A stretch of DNA of 47,599 bases, taken from a virus. Positions 39,569 to 46,060 of the stretch are shown here, one piece after another. A model generated the notes under the pieces. The model saw only the letters and a program-made list of their open reading frames with translations, was not told the origin of the DNA and made no database searches. Location of the stretch: the IMG/VR virus record IMGVR_UViG_3300037156_000069, positions 1 to 47,599 of that record; one strand, 5' to 3'. The translations under genes were made by a program, and so were the position numbers. How positions within the stretch are numbered: the stretch's first letter is position 1; each line of letters opens with the position of its first letter.

Positions 39569-40426
39569 CTAAACCGGTAGGGTTGTGGTTGATGTTGAGG
39601 TGCTGGACGTACTAGTAGTTGTAATAGAAGTTGAGGAGCTAGTACTTGATGTGCTGGTAGTTGTCATTGAAGTACTTGTAGAGCTCGAAGTAGACGAGGT
39701 ACTTGTAGATGTAGTAGTACTGTAGAAGTCTGGAGAATCCTTTGGGGGATAAACCAAAACTTTGTAAAACCAATAGAAGAAGTACAAAAACTTCGTGCCG
39801 TCCGGAGCAGTAGCTGGTTGTGCCCAGTTTTTCTCTACAAACTGGTTATCCGTATTTGAACTAGATACAGCCGCTTCAACAACTGGAAAAGCAGTTTTAA
39901 GACTAGAGTTAGCAGGGTTATAAGGTGAAGTGGTTGCAGCATGAATAGCTACTATAGTTGAGTAGTTTGGCACTAAACGATGGTTAAGCCCAAGTTTGGC
40001 CGTAGTATCTATTGTAACTGTACCAGTTGCACCTAAAGCAGCAGGAACAAGTATTGAAGTAACTCGCTTGAATACGAGCGTACCGGCAGTTTGGCCACCA
40101 CCAGTGTTCATAGCAATAGTATTAGTAATAGTTTTGCCTTCAACATTAACACCAGTAATTACTACATTCCCTGCAGATATCCCACTACCACCAGTTGTGA
40201 TAGCCAAAACCCTAGGTACATCAGGATTAGTAATCCCAGTAGTTATGGTTTGAGCGCTCGTTGAGCCTGTGATAGAAGAGTGAACCGCCCCAGCAGTAGC
40301 TGCTGAAACTTTTTTTGCACGATAAGTATAAGCACCTGTCGTTTCAATAACATTTTGTAAAACATTGAACGGATACCCCCAAGCTGTATGTGCAGCCCAT
40401 GGATACGTTCTGTCGCCGATTGCCAT
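39569..40426 (-). CDS. Head-associated protein with Ser/Thr tail
   Basis: 285 aa. Residues 1-225 are beta-rich with Gly/Thr repeats (TGGSGISAGNVVITGVNVEG, KTITNTIAMNTGGGQTAGTL), a decoration or short-fibre pattern. Residues 236-282 are almost only Ser and Thr, ending TTTLPV. It lies directly after the capsid gene and directly before the sugar cassette, so it is a prime candidate glycosylated surface protein. Function inferred from position. Confidence 0.6.
   Translation of the reverse strand: MAIGDRTYPWAAHTAWGYPFNVLQNVIETTGAYTYRAKKVSAATAGAVHSSITGSTSAQTITTGITNPDVPRVLAITTGGSGISAGNVVITGVNVEGKTITNTIAMNTGGGQTAGTLVFKRVTSILVPAALGATGTVTIDTTAKLGLNHRLVPNYSTIVAIHAATTSPYNPANSSLKTAFPVVEAAVSSSNTDNQFVEKNWAQPATAPDGTKFLYFFYWFYKVLVYPPKDSPDFYSTTTSTSTSSTSSSTSTSMTTTSTSSTSSSTSITTTSTSSTSTSTTTLPV
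39578..39718 (-). repeat. Ser/Thr-only tract in the head-associated protein
   Basis: About 140 bp encoding TSTSSTSSSTS-type runs with mixed codons. Shortest of the three tracts, at the extreme C-terminus of its protein. Confidence 0.9.
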
Positions 40427-40449
40427 AAAAATCCTTTCGCTAGGGATTG

Positions 40450-40469
40450 GGGCAGCTTAATTGCTGCCC
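40450..40469 (-). other. Strong hairpin between capsid gene and next gene
   Basis: GGGCAGC and GCTGCCC form a perfect 7-bp stem with a 6-base loop in the 62-bp gap. It is not followed by a U-tract on the minus strand (CAATCCCTAGCG), so it is unlikely to terminate. A hairpin at the 3' end of the capsid message could protect it or reduce downstream expression. Confidence 0.7.
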
Positions 40470-40488
40470 GTTACCTAGACAATTAATA

Positions 40489-41421
40489 TTAGGAGTTATC
40501 TCCTTTTGAGCCGTAAATTCCGCGCCAGTTAGACCAACCAGCACTCCAACGGCAGACAGTACTCCAACGAGCAGTCTTTGTGTCAAAGTCCCAATCAGGT
40601 CCTTCTAGACCTCGGTCGCTACGATTGAACCAGTTAAGTTCTTCTACAGAGCGGTCCATAATAAACCAAGCTGTATCTGAACCACCGGCCGCACTACCTA
40701 AGTAATCCCAAGTCATAACTTCTAGTCGACCCTTGTAAGGGTTGATGTCGTTGTTAGTAGTTCCGGTTCGTCCCATCGAATCCATTAAGATTCGAGCTTC
40801 TTTTTCAAGAGAAGGAGGAACAATTAAATGAGTAGGCTTAACTAACATTAGTTGACCCTTACCATCGAGCGTAGCTCGCATAGTAACAAGTGCGTTCTCA
40901 ATTGAGTCTTCACTTAAATCAGCGGTATTATAGTTACTTTGAGTTGCACCACCATCTTCCCGAGGGTGAGCAGCATTAAATAGTGAAACTGAGTCAGGTC
41001 CTGTAAATAGAGCTGAACCAGAACCGCCTAGCGTAAAGCCGCCATTCAAAATATCAGCACCAAATTGTTCTTGGGTGCGAATTTTTGCGTTAGCTAAGTT
41101 TTGAGGTTTACGACGCATTACACCAAATTGGTCATCTTCCCAAAGCTCTTGAGATACTGAAGTACCTTTAGTGAACTTTAGGTGGGTGTAAATTACGTTG
41201 TAACCTTCAACTTCGTCTTCATATGTTATAGGCGCAGACTCTCCAGTTTGAACCAACTTAGATAGACCTGTTGCACTCGAGTCTTTTTCAATATTCTTAA
41301 CCGACGTATCGACATTGAATATAGTAAAGACCTGTTGTGGCAACTGGCGAATCTCGTCTCCGTAAATCTTACGGAAAGCAGGGTCAAGGATGTCTGGCCA
41401 TTGTGGTCGTTGTGATGCCAT
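40489..41421 (-). CDS. Major capsid protein (Mu gpT-like)
   Basis: 310 aa. Residues 150-310 follow the gpT-like HK97-fold pattern: SLFNAAHPREDGGATQSNYN, LVTMRATLDGKGQLMLVKPT, HLIVPPSLEKEARILMDSMG, WFIMDRSVEELNWFNRSDRG and the end VCRWSAGWSNWRGIYGSKGD. This is the main head shell subunit. AAAGGAAAA lies upstream. It stands after scaffold and decoration genes, the usual order. Confidence 0.85.
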   Translation of the reverse strand: MASQRPQWPDILDPAFRKIYGDEIRQLPQQVFTIFNVDTSVKNIEKDSSATGLSKLVQTGESAPITYEDEVEGYNVIYTHLKFTKGTSVSQELWEDDQFGVMRRKPQNLANAKIRTQEQFGADILNGGFTLGGSGSALFTGPDSVSLFNAAHPREDGGATQSNYNTADLSEDSIENALVTMRATLDGKGQLMLVKPTHLIVPPSLEKEARILMDSMGRTGTTNNDINPYKGRLEVMTWDYLGSAAGGSDTAWFIMDRSVEELNWFNRSDRGLEGPDWDFDTKTARWSTVCRWSAGWSNWRGIYGSKGDNS

Positions 41422-41443
41422 TTCTTATATTTTCCTTTCTAGC

Positions 41444-41956
41444 CTAGCTTGCCACGTATGGGTTAGTGAATGAATTAACTAATACAAATACTCCGACAGT
41501 TGTACCTGATGGAATCTGAATACCAGTGTTCGGGAAAGTAGTCGTACCAGGAGCATCAATAAGTACAAAAGCACCTACTGTCGTTCCGGTTACACTGACT
41601 GTCTGGGCACCTGTAGCACCTGTAATATCAAAATACTGCCCGATATTGCTGTTAGTGTTATTACTGATAGTTAATGCAGTCGTAGATTTTATTAAATAGC
41701 GCATATTAGCATCAATACACACTTTTACTACTACAGTGCCGGTAGCATTACCGGTAGCCGTACCTTCGGCCATACCAATCAAACGCGCGCCATTAACGCT
41801 AGCGTTTGTAACTGTACCACTTGAAAAATATACGAAGTCATTAGCGTTGATTGTCACACCACTAGCTACGACATAATCTTTAGAGGCATAATTTGTATGT
41901 CCATCAATACGACCAATAGCTGCTGGGTATTGAGTCCCAGTTACTGTTTGAGCCAT
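41444..41956 (-). CDS. Head decoration-like protein
   Basis: 170 aa, beta-rich and poor in charge (ASGVTINANDFVYFSSGTVT, LIGMAEGTATGNATGTVVVK). Resembles DUF2190-type or head-fibre proteins encoded next to capsid genes. AAGGAGAACATC precedes the ATG. It probably binds the outer capsid surface. Confidence 0.65.
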   Translation of the reverse strand: MAQTVTGTQYPAAIGRIDGHTNYASKDYVVASGVTINANDFVYFSSGTVTNASVNGARLIGMAEGTATGNATGTVVVKVCIDANMRYLIKSTTALTISNNTNSNIGQYFDITGATGAQTVSVTGTTVGAFVLIDAPGTTTFPNTGIQIPSGTTVGVFVLVNSFTNPYVAS

Positions 41957-41987
41957 GATGTTCTCCTTAGAATCAATTTGTAAAAGT

Positions 41988-42824
41988 CTACTTAACTGTA
42001 GACAAATCTTTTACAGCTTGCTCCCTGGATACATTTTTCATACGCATATAAACTTGTGCTTCAGCATCAGAGACTTTAGACCTCTTAGCTGGAGGCGCAG
42101 TAGAACTAACAGTTTGCGAGGAGCTAACAGCATCTTTCAGAGCGGCGTCTTTCTTGGCTGTCGCGTTAGCTGGTTGCCATCCTAGGGCACCAGCAATACC
42201 TTTATACAGCTCTGACCAGGTCGGGGTACGACCTTCTGTGGCTCGAAATGCAGCGCTAACACCATCACTAGCTTTCTGGAACTTATCAAATGAGTCTGCT
42301 TCAAGTGCTTGTGGGTAGTCCTTACTGAAATCGTTAAAAGAGGTAACCATGTCTCGGTTCATCTGAGCTTTAGCATATTGAATCTCAGGAAGCGAGTCTA
42401 GTTCTGCTCTTGTTGGATTTACTACTGGAGCTACGTCTGGGACTGCGGGAGAGTCAGGCTGAGCGGCCGGTTGGGCTACTTGTGCGTTCTTCTCTTTTAG
42501 CTCGTTATTAAGCCTCAAAGCTTCACTAAAACTGTTCTGGTAAGCAATCTCTAGTTCTTTAGCGTATGATTCCCATGTATCACCTTTTAGGTTAGGGAAC
42601 TGCTTTGTTAAAGATGGGGGCGTAGGTTCTGCTGCCTCTTCAGGTTCATCTTCAGAAGGTTTATCTTCTTCGGATTCTTCTTCGTCGGTTTGGGCTTCTT
42701 CTACTGGTTGGTTATCATTTTCCTCGTCGATTGGGGTTTCGGGTTCCGGGGTGGTTTCGTCCGCTTCGCTTTCTACGTCACCTAGTACTAACTTTGCCTT
42801 ATCTTCGTCGGTTAAGTCCGCCAT
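41988..42824 (-). CDS. Scaffolding protein
   Basis: 278 aa. Residues 1-75 are extremely acidic (EDE- and EEP-rich), the middle is a helical Glu/Lys/Gln/Ala stretch (YAKELEIAYQNSFSEALRLN), and the C-terminus is basic and helical (MRMKNVSREQAVKDLSTVK). This distribution matches phage scaffolds, whose basic tail contacts the capsid protein. It lies directly before the decoration and capsid genes. GGAG sits right after a hairpin string in its leader. Confidence 0.75.
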   Translation of the reverse strand: MADLTDEDKAKLVLGDVESEADETTPEPETPIDEENDNQPVEEAQTDEEESEEDKPSEDEPEEAAEPTPPSLTKQFPNLKGDTWESYAKELEIAYQNSFSEALRLNNELKEKNAQVAQPAAQPDSPAVPDVAPVVNPTRAELDSLPEIQYAKAQMNRDMVTSFNDFSKDYPQALEADSFDKFQKASDGVSAAFRATEGRTPTWSELYKGIAGALGWQPANATAKKDAALKDAVSSSQTVSSTAPPAKRSKVSDAEAQVYMRMKNVSREQAVKDLSTVK

Positions 42825-42832
42825 ATGTCTCC

Positions 42833-42914
42833 TTGGATTTTTTCCAATTATGTTAGATTTTGTCTAACCCAACTAAAGCGTTGGTAACTGTAGAAGGGGT
42901 GGGCACTTCTACAG
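42833..42914 (-). promoter_or_regulatory. String of four hairpins in the scaffold leader
   Basis: Read 5' to 3' on the minus strand: a 9-bp perfect stem (42914-42906 / 42896-42888), a 5-bp stem CCAAC...GTTGG (42884-42880 / 42873-42869), a 6-bp stem GTTAGA...TCTAAC (42868-42863 / 42857-42852) that follows without a gap, and a 5-bp stem TTGGA...TCCAA (42847-42843 / 42837-42833). The ribosome binding site GGAG follows at once. All four stems are perfect and tandem. None has a terminator U-tract. Probable translational control or RNA stability element for scaffold and capsid genes. Confidence 0.7.
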
Positions 42915-42925
42915 ATATCAATTCT

Positions 42926-43162
42926 TTACTTGTTCTTACTTACCTCTGTGCTAATCTTTCTTAGTTCCAGATGTAAGTTTTTAAGAGCATCGGCTTGGCC
43001 TTGAAACTTAGCTATATTAACTACATCATCTGGAGCCCAGACAATTAACTTAGTTGCTATATTAAGTCGCTCATTATCCAACCATTTTTTCAAAGATTTA
43101 TAAGTCGGAGCTTCGTAAATCGTTGCTAGCTCAATTCTGTCTTTGGAATTTAGCTCTGCCAT
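42926..43162 (-). CDS. Hypothetical small protein
   Basis: 78 aa, MAELNSKDRIELATIYEAPT... ending KISTEVSKNK. Mostly helical. Small helical proteins of this kind often sit between portal and scaffold genes in phages of uncultured bacteria, with no known function. A promoter-like sequence overlaps its start (43193-43166). Confidence 0.6.
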   Translation of the reverse strand: MAELNSKDRIELATIYEAPTYKSLKKWLDNERLNIATKLIVWAPDDVVNIAKFQGQADALKNLHLELRKISTEVSKNK

Positions 43163-43165
43163 AAT

Positions 43166-43193
43166 CTTATAGATATCCTTTCATGTTAGTCAA
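43166..43193 (-). promoter_or_regulatory. Possible late promoter
   Basis: TTGACT (43193-43188), 16-bp spacer, TATAAG (43171-43166) on the minus strand. The -35 box is part of ACCGACTATTGAC, a 13-mer repeated upstream of the first glycosyltransferase gene (39190-39178). RNA would start at or just inside the 78-aa gene, so it would mainly serve scaffold and capsid genes. Confidence 0.5.
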
Positions 43194-43200
43194 TAGTCGG

Positions 43201-45597
43201 TTATACATTAGTTCTAACTGGTTTGTTTAGGGACGTACTCTGAAAGCCTGCTGCTTGGGCTACAGGCTGGCTTTGTGGGCTGGAGGTTTGACCAAGAGCG
43301 GGCAAGTTAGGTAATTGACCTACTTGAGTGGGTGGAGTTGGCCGAGCGCCTGGGGCTGCAGGGTTTGGTCCTTGCATAGCTGGATTGCCAGGAGGTTGGC
43401 CAGGAGTTCCATTACCGCCTAGGCCATTAGCGCTCATTACTTGAGCTGCCGAGTTAGTCGCTGGGTTTGCTTCGTGTTCTCCCATAATATGGTTTGCAAA
43501 TATCTGAATAATTTCTGGATGGGTTTGTTGAAGTTGTTGGTACTCGGCGCTCTTAGTGAACATAATGTGAACGAGAGTGTGCTCTTCCGTTGCACCCGGA
43601 GTAGGCCCAAGTGGTTGACCGGCAGCCATAACTCGGTTTTCAGTTTCAGCCTGCAACATAGCTGAGCCCGGGTCTTGGTTATACCCAGCCAGCCAATCTT
43701 TAGGCTTCTCGTCATTAACAGCAAGCACTCGAGAGAAAGCTTTGCCTACATCGGTGATTCCCTGAATGGCAGGATTGCTCATAGCCAAAGAGAATAGTTC
43801 AGTAATTTTAGTTTGCTGGACAGTCTTGCTTACAGGGGTAAACTGAGTAGCATCTACCGATATCTCGAAATCTCCCTCAAGATACTTAGCCATCTTCTTA
43901 TTGAGTTCAAATGAACTTGCTCCAGTAACATCTTCGAGTTTAAGAGTAGGCGTTCCGTTGTTATCAACTATTTGGAATTTCTGTCCGTTAGTTGTGATAG
44001 TCCGAAGGACTGGCTGCTGTTTCTCTTCTCGGTCTTCATAAATAGTGTCCATTCTCCCCAGCGGGTAGAAGAACTGAATATTACTCCACTTCAAACGGCC
44101 AATACGAACTATAGTATCCATTTCATCTAAAGAAGCTATCATTACGATTCGTTTAAGATAATTCTCTTGGGTAAGGGCAGCGGCCGTAGCTGTAGTGCTA
44201 GGTTGCTCTTCTTTCACTAAATCAATTCCTATCGCCCGGCCTAAATCAGCCAGTAAGATATCATCACTCTTAAAGTAACTAGGGCCAACATCCCCATACT
44301 CCAGGGGCATTAGGGCAGTACGGACATCTTGTCCATTGGTGTCGATTGAGATTAGACCACCAGGCCTAGTTACTAAATCTTCTTCATCTATATCAAACAT
44401 ATTGTTATGGATAAACATCTTGTTAAGTTGCATGTGTTGGCGGTCCATATTCATATTTCTAATAGTGGTGCGCTCGGCAGCTAGCATATGGATTATCCTA
44501 GGGATTCCCATACCCCAGAAGCGACCTGGAACCCGGTAGTAATAGCGGACTGCAAAAGGTAGTTCTTTGTGCTTTGTCGGGAGAGGCCCGTAGTGTATAA
44601 CAATATTATTAGCTACAACCCAGTAACTATCTAATGCTCGGTTGTAGTAGTGTAGGATTTCGACATCATTTCCTGTTATATCTTTAGGTAGTTTAAAGAA
44701 ACTCCGGGTAGTTGTTTCACCTCCTCGGACTACTTCCGATTGGTTTATAAAGTCTTTTTTCTGCCCGTAAACACGTTGAAATTCCCGAATATTTAATATT
44801 TCCCGTTTAACTCCGTCAACAGCATAATCAACATGGCGGGCTTTTTCATCTATATAACAAAACTCATTGGGTAACCATTCAGTCATATCATCATCAAAAT
44901 CAGTAATCTGACGCTTCTTATAAGTTAGATTACCTTCGTCATCTACATCATCAAGGTCATTGACCCACCGTTTATCTACCCGGTAATAATCAAATAGAAA
45001 TGAAGTCCCCCGAATTGCACAAGCCATCCCACTCATATACCAATGGTAGTCGAAGTTTGTATTGTTCATATTGTAGTTCAGTACGGCGTTCGCAAACTCT
45101 TGGACTGGTTCATCACTTGAGTTAGTAGCAGTCAGAGTGGGACGGCTTTTTCTGGCAACAGTTTCTTGCATGTGGGACTGTATAGCAGCGAAAGCATCTG
45201 GAAGCATGATTCTAGAACGGGTATCGTCTGGGTCCGGGATTTGAGAAGTAGCCGTTTCGTAAGTATAAGTACTACTAGTGCCGTTCTCTCCAGCCACCAT
45301 TGTAGTTGTGTATAAATCTCCAGCGGACGCTGACCATAAACTGTATTCCTTATCGGCCATTTCCCATTCTCGTTCTGCCTCAGAGCGCCAATCATTATCA
45401 CGCATCTGGTAATAACGAATGTAAGTTTGGCGTCGGACTTCACGTTCTTTTTTATTAGGCGAGTAGCTAGTTTTGTTAGTTGGGATTGGATAATTAGGGT
45501 CTATAGGAATTGAGGCTGGGTCTGTATATTTAGTTGTTTCGGCATCAGCTAGCGACAGTTTATTAGTTTCTGTTGGGTTTGAAGATGATTCGGCCAT
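43201..45597 (-). CDS. Portal protein
   Basis: 798 aa from the ATG at 45597 (a TTG at 45609 is the alternative). N-terminal RYYQMRDNDWRSEAEREWEM, then MQETVARKSRPTLTATNSSD. The middle, PFAVRYYYRVPGRFWGMGIP and RIIHMLAAERTTIRNMNMDR, is characteristic of large portals of uncultured podovirus-like phages; GRAIGIDLVKEEQPSTTATA follows. A disordered Pro/Gly/Gln-rich tail covers about 700-798. It forms the dodecameric DNA channel at one vertex. It follows the terminase at 450 bp and precedes the scaffold. Confidence 0.85.
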   Translation of the reverse strand: MAESSSNPTETNKLSLADAETTKYTDPASIPIDPNYPIPTNKTSYSPNKKEREVRRQTYIRYYQMRDNDWRSEAEREWEMADKEYSLWSASAGDLYTTTMVAGENGTSSTYTYETATSQIPDPDDTRSRIMLPDAFAAIQSHMQETVARKSRPTLTATNSSDEPVQEFANAVLNYNMNNTNFDYHWYMSGMACAIRGTSFLFDYYRVDKRWVNDLDDVDDEGNLTYKKRQITDFDDDMTEWLPNEFCYIDEKARHVDYAVDGVKREILNIREFQRVYGQKKDFINQSEVVRGGETTTRSFFKLPKDITGNDVEILHYYNRALDSYWVVANNIVIHYGPLPTKHKELPFAVRYYYRVPGRFWGMGIPRIIHMLAAERTTIRNMNMDRQHMQLNKMFIHNNMFDIDEEDLVTRPGGLISIDTNGQDVRTALMPLEYGDVGPSYFKSDDILLADLGRAIGIDLVKEEQPSTTATAAALTQENYLKRIVMIASLDEMDTIVRIGRLKWSNIQFFYPLGRMDTIYEDREEKQQPVLRTITTNGQKFQIVDNNGTPTLKLEDVTGASSFELNKKMAKYLEGDFEISVDATQFTPVSKTVQQTKITELFSLAMSNPAIQGITDVGKAFSRVLAVNDEKPKDWLAGYNQDPGSAMLQAETENRVMAAGQPLGPTPGATEEHTLVHIMFTKSAEYQQLQQTHPEIIQIFANHIMGEHEANPATNSAAQVMSANGLGGNGTPGQPPGNPAMQGPNPAAPGARPTPPTQVGQLPNLPALGQTSSPQSQPVAQAAGFQSTSLNKPVRTNV

Positions 45598-45720
45598 AGT
45601 ATAACTCAATCATATCATAGCAATAAACAAAAGTATCAGTAGGCATGACGCCCCCATTACTCTGCTAGAGATTATGGTGCGGTTTATTACTACTAACCAT
45701 GCAAACGCATAGCCCTGTAT

Positions 45721-45798
45721 CTATACGTTGTGTTTGGCCAAAAAAAGCAATGCAGAGACCACGTTGCGGGGGCGTTGGCAGAGCGTGGTATTTAACAT
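45721..45798 (-). CDS. Possible 25-aa leader peptide overlapping a terminator
   Basis: MLNTTLCQRPRNVVSALLFL then AKHNV. AAGGAG lies nine bases ahead of the ATG at 45798, one of the clearest ribosome binding sites in the region. The ATG is inside the 5' arm of the terminator stem and the U-tract lies inside the reading frame, so a translating ribosome would open the hairpin. Confidence 0.45.
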   Translation of the reverse strand: MLNTTLCQRPRNVVSALLFLAKHNV

Positions 45799-45804
45799 TG
45801 CTTT
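45740..45804 (-). terminator. Terminator or attenuator between terminase and portal genes
   Basis: Minus-strand AAAGCAATG (45804-45796) pairs with CATTGCTTT (45752-45744), 9 bp, enclosing a second stem CCACG (45788-45784) / CGTGG (45763-45759). The last T of the arm begins a run of seven T. A promoter 170 bp upstream and a peptide frame across the stem suggest controlled read-through into the portal and later genes. Confidence 0.65.
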
Positions 45805-45910
45805 CTTCTCCTTCAGTTGAGTTATGGGGAACTGAGAACACCTTAGTAATAATATATGTTGACAAAGTGATATATGTAGCGTAGCATTAGAGCATAACGG
45901 CACAAACGTC

Positions 45911-45934
45911 TGACCCACGAAACGGGTCATTTTT
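45911..45934 (+). terminator. Short terminator on the plus strand
   Basis: TGACCC (45911-45916), 7-base loop, GGGTCA (45924-45929), then TTTTTAA. It is on the strand opposite to the late genes and would stop antisense transcripts, for example from a weak promoter-like TTGACA at 45859. Confidence 0.55.
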
Positions 45935-45946
45935 AATTGTCAGGGC

Positions 45947-45970
45947 TATTTGTGTTTAACGGCACAAATA
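45947..45970 (-). promoter_or_regulatory. Inverted repeat at the start of the late leader
   Basis: TATTTGTG / CACAAATA, perfect 8-bp arms with an 8-base centre, falling at about +5 to +28 of the transcript from the promoter at 46010. Part of it, TAACGGCACAAA (45957-45968), is repeated at 45895-45906. Operator or leader hairpin. Confidence 0.55.
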
Positions 45971-45981
45971 ACTTAAACCTA

Positions 45982-46010
45982 TTTATACGCGCTTACAATT
46001 ATTAAGTCAA
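45982..46010 (-). promoter_or_regulatory. Late promoter upstream of portal genes
   Basis: TTGACT (46010-46005), exactly 17 bp, TATAAA (45987-45982) on the minus strand. It lies just after the terminase stop and would drive the leader (45975 onward) and, if the terminator at 45740 is passed, the whole structural block. Confidence 0.7.
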
Positions 46011-46060
46011 GATTTAATTACAAACAGAACTGAACAAAAGGCGCAGTTACATTCTTGCAT

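Noticed and set aside
45859-45887. TTGACA-17-TAGCAT plus-strand promoter
   Set aside because: The -10 box is poor and the transcript would be about 40 nt before the plus-strand terminator.
45665-45930. Frames of 66 and 69 aa across the portal leader
   Set aside because: They run through a terminator stem and lack ribosome binding sites at their first starts; only the last 25 codons of one have a good site and are listed as a leader peptide.
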